A stretch of DNA of 64,000 nucleotides from Sphingomonas sp. Root720 (GTDB taxonomy: Bacteria; Pseudomonadota; Alphaproteobacteria; Sphingomonadales; Sphingomonadaceae): assembly GCF_001428605.1 (NCBI RefSeq), contig NZ_LMID01000010.1, forward strand, positions 227,195 through 291,194, given 5' to 3'. Positions within the stretch are counted from its first letter, which is position 1; each line of letters starts with the position of its first letter. This document shows positions 20,126 to 29,393 of the stretch, piece by piece. Both the position numbers and the translations under genes were made by a program. The notes beneath the pieces are model-generated. The model had not been told where the DNA came from, did no database searches, and worked only from the letters and a program-made list of their open reading frames with translations.

Positions 20126-20264
20126 TCGTGTCGGCCCCTGTCCCACATCGGTTAACCTCGAAAACTGTGGATAGGACAACTTTTCGCGTGATTCGGCGAA
20201 TCGCGTCTGGCAAGATTCAATCCACGTGTTGCTTGGGCCGGCATGGCCGCCAGGGAGAAAATCT
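20126..20264 (+). promoter_or_regulatory. ftsZ promoter region with near-consensus DnaA box and three GANTC sites
   Basis: 139 bp between ftsA and ftsZ. TGTGGATAG at 20166-20174 matches the complement of the DnaA box at eight of nine positions. GANTC sites lie at 20190-20194, 20198-20202 and 20214-20218, three within 29 bp where base composition predicts roughly one per 300 bp. In Caulobacter, ftsZ transcription depends on DnaA and on CcrM methylation of GANTC sites; the same logic is inferred here. A ribosome binding site AGGGAGAA precedes the ATG at 20265. Confidence 0.6.
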
Positions 20265-21749
20265 ATGACGATCGAGTTCATGCGCCCCCAGGTCGATGAG
20301 CTGAAACCCCGCATCAGCGTGATCGGCGTAGGCGGAGCAGGCGGAAACGCGGTCGCCAACATGATCGGTGCCGACGTCCAGGGCGTCGACTTCATCGTCG
20401 CCAACACCGACGCGCAGGCGCTGAACGCCTCGTCGGCGGAGCGCCGCATCCAGCTCGGCCTGAAGATCACCCAGGGCCTGGGTGCAGGCAGCCGTCCCGA
20501 AATAGGACGGGCGGCCGCCGAGGAGACCCTCGAGCAGGTCGAGAAGGCACTCGAAGGATCGCACATGTGCTTCATCGCCGCGGGCATGGGCGGCGGCACC
20601 GGCACCGGTGCCGCGCCGGTCATCGCCAAGGCGGCGCGCGACCGCGGCATCCTGACCGTCGGCGTCGTCACCAAGCCGTTCAGCTTCGAAGGCAATCGTC
20701 GCATGCGTTCGGCCGATGCCGGCATCGAGGAGCTACAGAAGCACGTCGACACGCTGATCGTCATTCCGAACCAGAACCTGTTCCTGATCGCCAACCCGAA
20801 CACGACCTTCAAGGAAGCGTTCCAGATGGCCGACCAGGTCCTCCAGCAGGGCGTGCGCGGCATCACCGATCTGATGGTCATGCCCGGCCTCATCAACCTC
20901 GACTTCGCCGACGTCCGCTCGGTGATGAGCGAGATGGGCAAGGCGATGATGGGAACCGGCGAAGCCACCGGCGACAACCGCGCGATCGAGGCGGCCGAGA
21001 AGGCGATCGCCAATCCGCTGCTCGACGGCGTCAGCCTCAATGGCGCGAAGGGCGTCATCGTTTCGATCACCGGCGGCGACGACATGCGCCTGCTCGAGGT
21101 CGACGAAGCGGCCAATCATATCCGCCAGCTCGTCGATCCGGACGCGAACATCATCTGGGGTTCGGCTTTCAACAACGAGCTCGAGGGCCGCATCCGCGTC
21201 TCGGTGGTCGCCACCGGCATAGAGGTCGATGTCGCGACGATGCCCGAACCGTCGAAGAGCTTCAGCTTCCCGCCGCGCACCCCGATGCGCGACGAAAAGT
21301 CGGTCGCCGTGCCGCAGGCGGCCCCGGCGCCGCAGGCCGAGACCCCCGCTCCGCAGCCGCAGGCCGCCGCGTCGGACACTCCGGCGGCACCGGCCGCCCC
21401 GGCCCCGGCCGAAGAGAAGATCGTCCTCGAGGCGCCCGAGCAGCCCACCGCCGCCGAGCCGCTGGAGCTGACCAACCTGTTCAACGACGAGCTTCTGCTG
21501 CAGCCGGAATCGGCCATGCCGACCCCGGCGGCGGAAGGTCCTTCCGAAGAGGAAGCCGCACCGCAGGGCAATCGCCGCTGGGTGACCGATGCCGAGCCTG
21601 CCCGCCGCCCGTCGGGTGCCGGCGCGACCCTGTTCGAGCGCATGTCGAACATCGCGCGCGGCGCCGCCAAGGCCCAGGTCGAGGGCGATGAGCGCGGCAA
21701 CGACGATGCCGATATTCCGCGTTTCCTGAACCGCCAGAGCAACCAGTAA
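20265..21749 (+). CDS. ftsZ: cell division protein FtsZ
   Basis: 494 aa. Tubulin-like GTPase that forms the division ring. The tubulin signature GGGTGTG is at residues 109-115, and the T7 loop region [11 protein letters not shown] is intact. The globular domain ends near residue 325; a Pro/Ala-rich linker of about 150 residues follows, then the C-terminal peptide DIPRFLNRQ that binds FtsA. ATG 20265 has a good ribosome binding site; the upstream in-frame ATG at 20226 lies in the regulatory region and is rejected. Ends the dcw cluster with a hairpin at 21762-21793. Confidence 0.97.
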   Translation: MTIEFMRPQVDELKPRISVIGVGGAGGNAVANMIGADVQGVDFIVANTDAQALNASSAERRIQLGLKITQGLGAGSRPEIGRAAAEETLEQVEKALEGSHMCFIAAGMGGGTGTGAAPVIAKAARDRGILTVGVVTKPFSFEGNRRMRSADAGIEELQKHVDTLIVIPNQNLFLIANPNTTFKEAFQMADQVLQQGVRGITDLMVMPGLINLDFADVRSVMSEMGKAMMGTGEATGDNRAIEAAEKAIANPLLDGVSLNGAKGVIVSITGGDDMRLLEVDEAANHIRQLVDPDANIIWGSAFNNELEGRIRVSVVATGIEVDVATMPEPSKSFSFPPRTPMRDEKSVAVPQAAPAPQAETPAPQPQAAASDTPAAPAAPAPAEEKIVLEAPEQPTAAEPLELTNLFNDELLLQPESAMPTPAAEGPSEEEAAPQGNRRWVTDAEPARRPSGAGATLFERMSNIARGAAKAQVEGDERGNDDADIPRFLNRQSNQ

Positions 21750-21761
21750 TTGCGCATTATC

Positions 21762-21793
21762 GATACGCCCGTGCCAGTCGGCGCGGGCGTATC
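21762..21793 (+). terminator. hairpin terminator after ftsZ
   Basis: GATACGCCCGTGCC, loop AGTC, then GGCGCGGGCGTATC: 14 base pairs with one G-U pair, 12 bp after the ftsZ stop. The following TCGTTT is only a weak U-tract, so termination may be partial. Confidence 0.7.
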
Positions 21794-21862
21794 TCGTTTC
21801 GGCGTTCTGTTTGGGTTCAGCTCTTGCGCGCGATATGGCGGATATCCGAGAGCGATGTGCCC

Positions 21863-23284
21863 ATGAACAGATTTTCCCTCGTCAGCCTGCTCGCGCTGGC
21901 TTCCACCTTCCTCGTCGTCACGCCCGCCGTCGGCCAGATGGATTCGACCTCGGCCAGCGAGGAACCGTTGATCACCGACCCGATGGCGTCGGCTCGCGAT
22001 GCGATGGCGCGCGGCGATCCCGCCGAGGCGCTGGCACGTTATCTGCGCGTGCTGGCGCGCGATCCCGGCGATCTCGACGCACTGTCGGGTGCCGGATCGG
22101 CGGCGCTGGCGGTCGGCGATGCCGATGCCGCCATCAATTTCTTCGTGCGGGCCGAAAAGATCTCGCCGCGCGACGGCCGCATCAAGGCAGGCCTGGGTTC
22201 AGCGCTGATCCAGAAGGAGCAACCCCGCGCTGCGCTCCGCCTGTTCGACAATGCCACCGACCTGGGCGTCCCGCCGGTCGACGTCGCGCTCGATCGCGGC
22301 CTTGCCTATGATCTCCGCGGCGACAACCGCAAGGCGCAGGCCGAATATAACCTGCTGCTCCGCACCCGCGCCGACCCCGAGGCGACCCGCCGGCTGGCGC
22401 TGTCCCTGGCGATGAGCGGCGACAAGGTCGGTGCGCTCGCGGTCCTCGACCCGCTGCTGCAGAAACGCGATATCGCGGCCTGGCGCGCGCGCGCTTTCGT
22501 GCTGGCGATGACCGGTGACGCGCCCGGTGCCGAATCGGCCGCTTATGCGGTGCTGCCGCGCTATCAGGCGGATGCACTCAAGCCCTTCCTGTCGCGCCTG
22601 CCCGCGCTCAAGGCTGCCGAGAAGGCCGCAGCCGTCCATTTCGGCCATTTCCCCGAGGACAAGGTCCCGATGGAAATGGCGCAGGTCAGTCCCGTCCCCT
22701 CGTCCAAGGGTTCGCCCATGTCGGTCACGGCCCCGGCCGCGACATCGTCTTCGACCCGTCCGCGCTTCGACGGCAACGGCCGACTCGTGCTGAAGGCCGA
22801 TACGAGCACCGCCAAGGCGGGTTCGTCGACGCCGGCCGCAGCCAGCAGCGCCGGCGATACGCCCTCGCCGCAACAGGCCGTCGCGGAACAGAAGGCCGCC
22901 GACGAGCGCAGCCTGGCCGAGGACCGCCGCGCCGCCCAGCGCAAGGCGGCCGCCGAAAAGGCCGCCGCCGAGAAGAAGGCCAAGGCACAGGAAATGGCCA
23001 AGGCCCGCAAGGCCAGCCCCGAGCGCTATTGGGTCCAGATCGCCAGCGGCGCCTACAAGCCCGATCTCGACAAGGAGTGGAGCAAGCAGAAGAGCAGCCA
23101 TGGCAAGCTGCTGGCGGGCAAGACCCCGTGGACCACGCCCTACAAGGCGACCAACAGGCTGCTGATCGGCCCTTTCCCGAGCAAGGAAGCCGCCCAGGAC
23201 TATGTCAACGACGCCCGCGCCGGCGGACTGAGCAGCTTTCCCGTCACCACCTCTCCTGGACAGAAGGTGGAACGGATCGATTAA
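21863..23284 (+). CDS. secreted TPR and SPOR domain protein
   Basis: 473 aa from ATG 21863. A signal peptide of about 25 residues ends at AVG-Q. Residues ~50-250 are tetratricopeptide-like helical repeats (for example ARDAMARGDPAEALARYLRV). A low-complexity Ala/Lys stretch with coiled-coil character follows. The last 80 residues, beginning ERYWVQIASGAY, form a SPOR domain, which binds glycan stripped of stem peptides at the septum. A periplasmic division or wall protein is inferred from the domain and from lying right after ftsZ. The exact role is unknown. Confidence 0.8.
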   Translation: MNRFSLVSLLALASTFLVVTPAVGQMDSTSASEEPLITDPMASARDAMARGDPAEALARYLRVLARDPGDLDALSGAGSAALAVGDADAAINFFVRAEKISPRDGRIKAGLGSALIQKEQPRAALRLFDNATDLGVPPVDVALDRGLAYDLRGDNRKAQAEYNLLLRTRADPEATRRLALSLAMSGDKVGALAVLDPLLQKRDIAAWRARAFVLAMTGDAPGAESAAYAVLPRYQADALKPFLSRLPALKAAEKAAAVHFGHFPEDKVPMEMAQVSPVPSSKGSPMSVTAPAATSSSTRPRFDGNGRLVLKADTSTAKAGSSTPAAASSAGDTPSPQQAVAEQKAADERSLAEDRRAAQRKAAAEKAAAEKKAKAQEMAKARKASPERYWVQIASGAYKPDLDKEWSKQKSSHGKLLAGKTPWTTPYKATNRLLIGPFPSKEAAQDYVNDARAGGLSSFPVTTSPGQKVERID

Positions 23285-23369
23285 ACCGCCCGATGTTCGC
23301 GTGAAGGCCACGCGATTCATCGGAAGCGAGGCAAAGCCCCCGAGGCGGATCGGCGCTCTCGCCACAAGA

Positions 23370-23387
23370 CTGTCATACAGACGTAAC
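23370..23387 (+). promoter_or_regulatory. possible Pho box
   Basis: CTGTCATACAGACGTAAC: the first 7-mer is an exact Pho-box half (CTGTCAT), followed by a 4-base spacer and a degenerate second half. It lies about 40 bp before the ATG at 23425, a sensible distance for PhoB activation of that small secreted protein. Only one half-site is convincing. Confidence 0.25.
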
Positions 23388-23424
23388 AGCCATGCCGCAT
23401 CAGCGTCACCGAATCGGAGACGCC

Positions 23425-23661
23425 ATGACCCGCCTGCTCGCTGCCGCCCTGCTGTTCCTTGCCGCCCAACCCGCGCTCGCGGTTCCCGGCCAGCCGCGGC
23501 TTCCCGTGGAGAAGTCCCCGCCGGTCGATCGCATCTACCCGGAATTGGCGATCGAGGGCGAAGGCTGGCGCGGGCTGCTTCCGATCATGCTGATGAACGT
23601 CGAGCAGGCCACCCGCGCGCGGACGGCGGGCGCCGCCGATACGAGCCGCGAGACAAGATAG
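23425..23661 (+). CDS. short secreted protein, unknown function
   Basis: 78 aa. A clear Sec signal peptide (TRLLAAALLFLAAQPALA, cleavage before VPG), leaving about 57 mature residues rich in Pro, Arg and Ala with no cysteine. No family recognised. ATG 23425 is chosen because it begins exactly at the signal peptide; an in-frame ATG at 23392 would add eleven polar residues. A possible Pho box lies upstream. dgt follows 36 bp later. Confidence 0.5.
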   Translation: MTRLLAAALLFLAAQPALAVPGQPRLPVEKSPPVDRIYPELAIEGEGWRGLLPIMLMNVEQATRARTAGAADTSRETR

Positions 23662-23697
23662 TCGACTTGGGCCGCGCGGTCGGCCATCACGGCGCCG

Positions 23698-24861
23698 ATG
23701 CCGACGCTTGCTCCCTACGCTTCCGATCCCTCCCGCAGCCGGGGCCGCTTCCACATATTGGGCGGCGGCGAGACGCGCGGGCCGCGCGATGCCTTCCAGC
23801 GCGATCGCGACCGGATCATCCATTCGATCAGCTTCCGCCGCCTGCGCCACAAGACCCAGGTGTTCGTCGCGCCCGATGGCGACCATTACCGCGTCCGGCT
23901 GACCCACAGCCTGGAGGTCGCGCAGATCGGCCGCACCGTCGCCCGCGCGCTCGGCCTCAACGAGGATCTCACCGAGGCGCTGTGCCTGGGCCACGACATC
24001 GGCCATCCGCCGTTCGGCCATGCCGGTGAGGAAGCGCTCCAGACCGCGATGGCCGGGGCGGGCGGCTTCGACCACAATGCCCATACGCTGCGGATACTGA
24101 CCCGGCTCGATTCCCCCTATCCCGCGCATGACGGGCTCAATCTGAGCTGGGAAACGCTGGAGGGGCTCGCCAAGCATAACGGCCCGGTGCGCAAGCGGAC
24201 CTGGGCAATGGCGGAGGTCGACGGCGAATGGCCGCTCGACCTCGACAGCTGGGCGGGCGCGGAGGCGCAGGTCGCGGCTCTGGCCGACGACATCGCCTAT
24301 GACAATCACGATATCGACGACGGCGTGCGCGCGGGACTGCTGACGCTCGAACAGGTGCTCGAGGATTCGCTGATCCGGTCGAACTGGGATCGCGTCCGCG
24401 CGCGCTATCCCGATGTCGCGCCGGCCCGGCTGATCGGCGAACTGGTGCGCGAGCAGATCGGCTGCATGGTCAACGACCTGCTCGACGAGAGCCGCCGCCG
24501 GCTCGACGAGGCCGCCCCCCGTTCGGTCGAGGACGTTCGCGCGGCGGGCCGGCCGCTGATCGGCTTTTCGGAGCCGATGGCCGCACGCGAAAAGGCGCTG
24601 ACGCGTTTCATGTACGCCAATCTCTACCACCATCCGCAACAGCTCGACATCGCCGTGCGGATGGGTTCGGTCATTGCCGGGCTGGCTGCCGCCTACAAGG
24701 CCGATCCCCGGCTGATGCCGGACAAGTGGCGCGAGACCCTGCCCGCCGACGAGCCCGGCCTTACTCGCCATATCGGCGACTTCATCGCTGGAATGACCGA
24801 TCGCTACGCCCTGTCCCGCTATCGGGATCTCGTCGGACCCATCTCCACCGAAGGCTTCTGA
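23698..24861 (+). CDS. dgt: deoxyguanosinetriphosphate triphosphohydrolase-like protein
   Basis: 387 aa HD-domain enzyme that removes triphosphate from dNTPs. The histidine/aspartate metal ligands sit in RLTHSLEV and [12 protein letters not shown]. Length matches the type 2 Dgt subfamily of alphaproteobacteria. It starts at ATG 23698 and its TGA overlaps the ATG of the M28 peptidase gene by one base. In many alphaproteobacteria dgt is followed directly by argS; here a peptidase gene lies between them. Confidence 0.9.
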   Translation: MPTLAPYASDPSRSRGRFHILGGGETRGPRDAFQRDRDRIIHSISFRRLRHKTQVFVAPDGDHYRVRLTHSLEVAQIGRTVARALGLNEDLTEALCLGHDIGHPPFGHAGEEALQTAMAGAGGFDHNAHTLRILTRLDSPYPAHDGLNLSWETLEGLAKHNGPVRKRTWAMAEVDGEWPLDLDSWAGAEAQVAALADDIAYDNHDIDDGVRAGLLTLEQVLEDSLIRSNWDRVRARYPDVAPARLIGELVREQIGCMVNDLLDESRRRLDEAAPRSVEDVRAAGRPLIGFSEPMAAREKALTRFMYANLYHHPQQLDIAVRMGSVIAGLAAAYKADPRLMPDKWRETLPADEPGLTRHIGDFIAGMTDRYALSRYRDLVGPISTEGF

Positions 24862-26699
24862 TGCATCGGACGATCGCCCTGGTAGCTGCCGTTGCCGGCG
24901 CCCTGATCTGGGCGATCATCGCGGTGTTGCCCCCCGCCCCGCGCGGTGCCGATGCGCCGCTGGACGCTTTTTCGGCTGGACGGGCCTTCGCCGACGTTGC
25001 GGCGATCAGCCAGGCACCGCGACCGGTCGGATCGCCGGGCCATGCGCGGACCCTCGCTTATCTGACCGCCCGGCTGCACGGCCTGGGCGCCGAGGTGAGC
25101 GAACAGGCCGTGCCGCTGAAGGGCAAGTCGCTGGCACGGCTGCACCAATGGAGCGGCCGCCCCGAAAAGGGAGTCGTCGCGCGCAACCTCATCGGCGTCA
25201 TTCCGGGCAGGGACCGGGCGAAACCGGCGCTGATGCTGATGGCGCATCATGACAGCGTGTGGGGATCGCCGGGTGCCGGCGACGATGCGATGGCCGTCGC
25301 CGCGGCGCTGGAAGTCGCGCGCGCGATCGGCGCGCGAGGGCGGCCGGAACGCGACCTGATCCTGCTGTTCACCGACAGCGAGGAGATCGGGCTCGACGGC
25401 TCGATCGCCTTTTTCGACAGGCATCCGCTCGCACGGCGGACCGGCGCGATCATCAACATGGAGGCGCGCGGCGCTGGCGGCCGCGCCAACATGTTCGAGA
25501 CGGGCCCGGGCAACGGCGCGATGATGCGACTCTATGCCGACCAAGTCGATCGCCCGGCCACCAATTCGCTGTCGGTGCTGATCTACGACCTGATGCCCAA
25601 TTACACCGACTATACGATCGCCAAGCGCAAGGGCATCGCCGGTTTCAACCTGGCGGTGCTGGACCGCGGCTATGCCTATCACTCGCCGCTGGCGACGGTG
25701 GCGGCACTCGATCCGGCATCGCTGCAGGACATGGGCGACCAGGCGCTGGCGCTGGCCTCCGCGCTCGCCTTCGCGACCGAAATGCCGGCGCGCAGCGAGA
25801 ATGCCGCCTTCTCCGATCTGCTCGGCCGGGTCACGATCGTCTACCCGGCCAGCACGGGATGGGCGCTGCTGGCGATCGCGGCGGCGCTGATCGGGCTGGC
25901 CCTGAGGCGCCATCGCCCCTCCTTCGGCCGGGTCGGCGGCGGCGCGGTCCTGGTCGGCGCGATCCTGCTGCACGGTGCCCTGCTGCTGACCGCCATCAAC
26001 GCCCTGTCGGGCAGCGGCGGCGCCAATTATTACGACCGGCTCGCCGCGCTTCCCCGGCTGGAGACGATCGCGGGCCTGCTCGTCGCCGCGCTCCTGCTGC
26101 TGGTTCCGCTGGCCCGCCGCACCGAACCGCCGATGCTGGCCATCGCGCCAGCCATGGCGGTGATGTGGGCGGGCGTCTTCTGCGACGGACCGCTGGTGAC
26201 GCTGCTGCCGCTCGGTATCTCCGCGATGCTCGCCGCATGGTTCCTGCCCGACGAGGAGGAGGGCGGACCCGTCGCCGCGATCCTGCTCCTGCTGCTCGCC
26301 GGCATCGTCGTCCAGGCGTTGCAGCCCACCGCCGGGCCGCTGTTCCACTGGCCGCTGCTGCTCGGCGCGGTCGCGTTGGCGGCGCGGGCCTGGCTGCCCG
26401 CACGGGCGGGGCTGGCGACGACCGCGCTCTGCATGGCGACCGGCGTCGGCCATCTGCTGGCGCAGGCGCACTTCATCTTCCTCGGCATCGGTGCCGAGCT
26501 TCCGGCGGTAATGATGGTCCTGCTGTTCGCCGGCCTGCCGCTGATCCTGCCGTTGCTGCCCCGCGCCGTGCCGCGCTGGATTCCGGCGGGGGCGTTGGCG
26601 GCGGCCCTGATCGTCGCGCTCTGGGTGCGGCTCGATCCGATAGCACCCTCGATTCCCGTCTACAGCCTGTCCGAGGGCGGCAAGAAAACAAGGGACTGA
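24861..26699 (+). CDS. M28 family zinc peptidase with multi-span membrane domain
   Basis: 612 aa. An N-terminal membrane anchor, then an M28 aminopeptidase domain (about 40-300) with metal and catalytic residues in MAHHDSVWGSPGAGDD and FTDSEEIGLDG (Glu-Glu pair). From about residue 330 the protein is a run of roughly eight membrane spans, like vacuolar/ER M28 membrane proteases. The peptidase domain should face the periplasm. Substrate unknown. The start ATG 24861 overlaps the dgt stop by one base, so the two are cotranscribed; argS follows after 58 bp. Confidence 0.82.
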   Translation: MHRTIALVAAVAGALIWAIIAVLPPAPRGADAPLDAFSAGRAFADVAAISQAPRPVGSPGHARTLAYLTARLHGLGAEVSEQAVPLKGKSLARLHQWSGRPEKGVVARNLIGVIPGRDRAKPALMLMAHHDSVWGSPGAGDDAMAVAAALEVARAIGARGRPERDLILLFTDSEEIGLDGSIAFFDRHPLARRTGAIINMEARGAGGRANMFETGPGNGAMMRLYADQVDRPATNSLSVLIYDLMPNYTDYTIAKRKGIAGFNLAVLDRGYAYHSPLATVAALDPASLQDMGDQALALASALAFATEMPARSENAAFSDLLGRVTIVYPASTGWALLAIAAALIGLALRRHRPSFGRVGGGAVLVGAILLHGALLLTAINALSGSGGANYYDRLAALPRLETIAGLLVAALLLLVPLARRTEPPMLAIAPAMAVMWAGVFCDGPLVTLLPLGISAMLAAWFLPDEEEGGPVAAILLLLLAGIVVQALQPTAGPLFHWPLLLGAVALAARAWLPARAGLATTALCMATGVGHLLAQAHFIFLGIGAELPAVMMVLLFAGLPLILPLLPRAVPRWIPAGALAAALIVALWVRLDPIAPSIPVYSLSEGGKKTRD

Positions 26700-26757
26700 C
26701 CTTTTCCATTCCATCCGCTAAGGCGACGCTCCACCATTTCTTCCCGCGGATTTTGCC

Positions 26758-28488
26758 TTGACCACGCTCTACGCCAGCTTTGCCGACCGGATCGATACCG
26801 TCCTCGACGACCTCGAGGGCAGCGGCGCGCTGCCCGCCGGCCTCGATCGACGGAATGTCACGGTCGAGCCGCCGCGCGATCCGGCGCATGGCGACCTTGC
26901 CACCAATGCGGCGATGGTGCTGGCGAAACCCGCGGGCACCAACCCCCGTGCGCTGGCCGAACTGATCGTGCCCAAGCTGGCCGCCCTGCCCGAGATCGCG
27001 AGCGCCGAGGTGGCGGGCCCCGGCTTCATCAACGTGCGCCTGACCGAGCAAAGCTGGCGCGACGAGCTGGCCGGCATCCTGTCCGCGGGCGCCGACTACG
27101 GCCGCTCGACGCTCGGCGAGGGCAAGGTCGTGAACGTCGAATATGTCTCGGCCAACCCGACCGGGCCGATGCACATGGGCCATTGCCGCGGTGCCGTGGT
27201 CGGCGACGCTCTAGCGGCGCTGCTGGAGTTTGCCGGCTACGACGTCACCCGCGAATATTATGTCAACGACGCCGGCGCGCAGGTGCAGACGCTCGCCCGG
27301 TCGGCGCATCTGCGCTACCGCGAGGCGCTCGGCGAGACGGTCGAGATTCCCGAGGGCTTCTATCCGGGCGACTATCTGGTCCCGATCGGCCGGGCACTCG
27401 CCGCCGAATTCGGCGACGCCTATGTCGGCGAGCCCGAGAGCGACTGGCTCGACATGTTCCGCGAGAAGACCGTCGCGGCGATGATGGACATGATCCGCGC
27501 CGACCTCGCCCTGCTCGGCATCGAGCATGCGGTGTTCGCATCCGAGGCGGCGGTCCAGAAGGCGGGCCGGGTCGATGCGGCGCTCGATCGGCTACGCGCC
27601 GAGGGCCTCGTCTACGAAGGCACGCTCGAGCCGCCCAAGGGCGAGCTTCCCGACGACTGGGAACCGACCGAGATGACCCTGTTCAGGGCGACCGCCTTCG
27701 GGGACGACAGCGACCGGCCGGTGAAGAAGTCGGACGGCGGGCTGACCTATTTCGGCACCGACCTCGCCTATCATGCGCAGAAGGCCGAGAAGGCCGACAT
27801 GCTGATCGACATCTGGGGCGCCGATCATGCTGGCACCGTCAAGCGGATCAAGGCGGCGGTGCAGGCGCTGACGGGCGGCAAGGTCGCGTTCGACGTGAAG
27901 CTGGTCCAGATGGTCCGGCTGCTGCGCGGCGGCGAGCCGGTCAAGATGTCGAAGCGCTCGGGCAGCTTCGTCACCCTTGCCGACGTGGTCCGCGAGGTGG
28001 GCAAGGACGTCGTCCGCTTCACCATGCTGACCCGCAAGGCCGACGCGCAGATGGATTTCGACTTCGCCAAGGTGGTCGAGGCGTCGAAGGACAATCCGGT
28101 CTTCTACGTCCAGTATGCCCATGCGCGCGGCCGTTCGCTGCACCGCCGCGCGGCGGAGGCGGGTATCGACCTGGCTCCGGCCGCCGACCTGACCCTGCTC
28201 GATGCGGAGGAGTTGGCGTTGGTCAAGTTCGCGGCGCAGTTCCCGCGGATCGTCGAGGGCGCGGCGCAGGCACACGAGCCGCACCGGATCGCCTTCTACC
28301 TCTACGATCTCGCGGCGACGTTCCACGCATTGTGGAACCGGGGCAACGACGACCCGGCCCGTCGCTTCCTGCTCTCCGACAGGCCCGAAATGACGCGGGC
28401 CCGTCTGGCGCTCAGCGACGCGATCGGGCAGATTATCCGCAATGGTCTCGGCGTCATGGGCGTCACCGCTGCGGAGGAGATGCAGTAA
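26758..28488 (+). CDS. argS: arginyl-tRNA synthetase
   Basis: 576 aa class I synthetase. The HIGH-like motif is HMGH in [12 protein letters not shown] and the KMSKS-like loop reads KMSKRSG. The N-terminal Add1 domain and the C-terminal DALR anticodon domain are present. The start is TTG 26758 (reading MTTLYASF), weakly supported by a ribosome binding site; no ATG lies at the domain boundary. Its TAA overlaps the next ATG by one base. Confidence 0.94.
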   Translation: MTTLYASFADRIDTVLDDLEGSGALPAGLDRRNVTVEPPRDPAHGDLATNAAMVLAKPAGTNPRALAELIVPKLAALPEIASAEVAGPGFINVRLTEQSWRDELAGILSAGADYGRSTLGEGKVVNVEYVSANPTGPMHMGHCRGAVVGDALAALLEFAGYDVTREYYVNDAGAQVQTLARSAHLRYREALGETVEIPEGFYPGDYLVPIGRALAAEFGDAYVGEPESDWLDMFREKTVAAMMDMIRADLALLGIEHAVFASEAAVQKAGRVDAALDRLRAEGLVYEGTLEPPKGELPDDWEPTEMTLFRATAFGDDSDRPVKKSDGGLTYFGTDLAYHAQKAEKADMLIDIWGADHAGTVKRIKAAVQALTGGKVAFDVKLVQMVRLLRGGEPVKMSKRSGSFVTLADVVREVGKDVVRFTMLTRKADAQMDFDFAKVVEASKDNPVFYVQYAHARGRSLHRRAAEAGIDLAPAADLTLLDAEELALVKFAAQFPRIVEGAAQAHEPHRIAFYLYDLAATFHALWNRGNDDPARRFLLSDRPEMTRARLALSDAIGQIIRNGLGVMGVTAAEEMQ

Positions 28489-29288
28489 TGACCGATTATT
28501 CGCGCGACAGGCTCGGTCCCCAGGACGAGGACCGCCTGCCGTGGCTCGAACCGGTCGAGGAAGAGTTCGACGAAGGCGGCGTCAGCACCGGCCGGCTGAT
28601 CATCTGGCTGGTCGCGGCGCTGATGCTGGTCGCGCTGCTCATCGGCGGCTATTTCTGGCTGCGCGGCGGTGACCGGGCGACTTCGGGCGACGGTGCGCTG
28701 ATCAAGGCGCCCGACAGCTATTACAAGGAACGGCCCGGCGAGACCTCGGCCCCGGTCGGCGAGGACGAAATCGTCTACAGCGCCAGCAAGGGCAACGAGG
28801 TCGAAAGCGTGATCGACACCAGCGGCGCGGCGGAAACGCCGGTCAATATCGATCGGCCGCGCGCCGAGGCGCCGGTCGCGACGACGGCGATCCCGCCCTC
28901 CGCATCGGCCAAGACGCCCGCCGCCCCTACCGCCGGACCGGCCGTTCCCAAGCCGCTGCCCACCGTCGAGCAGCCCCTCGCGAAGCAGGCGGCCAAGGCG
29001 CCCGAATCGAAGCCAGCCCCGCCCAAGGTCGCGGCGACGCCCGCTCCCGAACCGGCCTCGGGCGGATCGATGGTCCAGCTGGGCGCCTTTTCGAGCCAGG
29101 CGAAGGCCAATGCGGCGTGGAAGACGCTGTCCGGCCGCTTCTCCTTCCTGTCGAGCCTCACCCAGTCGGTGGTGCCGGTGCAGTCGGGCGACAAGACGCT
29201 CTACCGGCTGCGCGCCAGCGGCGGCAATGCCGGCGACATCTGCCGCCGGCTGAAGACCGCGGGCGAGAGCTGCTCGGTGATCGGATAA
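28488..29288 (+). CDS. SPOR domain membrane protein
   Basis: 266 aa. An acidic cytoplasmic N-terminus, one membrane span (about 36-60), a long Pro/Ala/Lys-rich periplasmic linker and a C-terminal SPOR domain (from about GSMVQLGAFSS) containing a cysteine pair. Bitopic SPOR proteins of this shape bind denuded septal peptidoglycan, as FtsN and DedD do. Coupled to argS by one base of overlap; the argS-SPOR-nagZ-scpA-scpB-tat order is common in alphaproteobacteria. A REP-like doublet follows. Confidence 0.85.
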   Translation: MTDYSRDRLGPQDEDRLPWLEPVEEEFDEGGVSTGRLIIWLVAALMLVALLIGGYFWLRGGDRATSGDGALIKAPDSYYKERPGETSAPVGEDEIVYSASKGNEVESVIDTSGAAETPVNIDRPRAEAPVATTAIPPSASAKTPAAPTAGPAVPKPLPTVEQPLAKQAAKAPESKPAPPKVAATPAPEPASGGSMVQLGAFSSQAKANAAWKTLSGRFSFLSSLTQSVVPVQSGDKTLYRLRASGGNAGDICRRLKTAGESCSVIG

Positions 29289-29291
29289 AAC

Positions 29292-29372
29292 ACGTCGTTC
29301 CGGCGAAGCCGGGTCTCGTGAGCAGCGCGGCGCGTGAGCCTCCTGAGACCCCGGCCTGCGCCGGCTGACGGA
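29292..29372. repeat. REP-like inverted doublet between SPOR gene and nagZ
   Basis: Left unit GTCGTTCCGGCGAAGCCGGG then TCTCG (29294-29318). The right unit, read on the minus strand, is GTCAGCCGGCGCAGGCCGGG then GTCTC. The two face each other around a GC-rich spacer. The architecture is the same as the doublet at 16871-16958, with a diverged stem sequence. It lies directly before nagZ. Confidence 0.65.
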
Positions 29373-29393
29373 CCAACAGGGAAACCCGCGACG

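Noticed and set aside
20226-20264. In-frame ATG upstream of ftsZ giving a 13-residue N-terminal extension
   Set aside because: It lies in the regulatory region, lacks a ribosome binding site and extends beyond the conserved FtsZ start; ATG 20265 has a good site.
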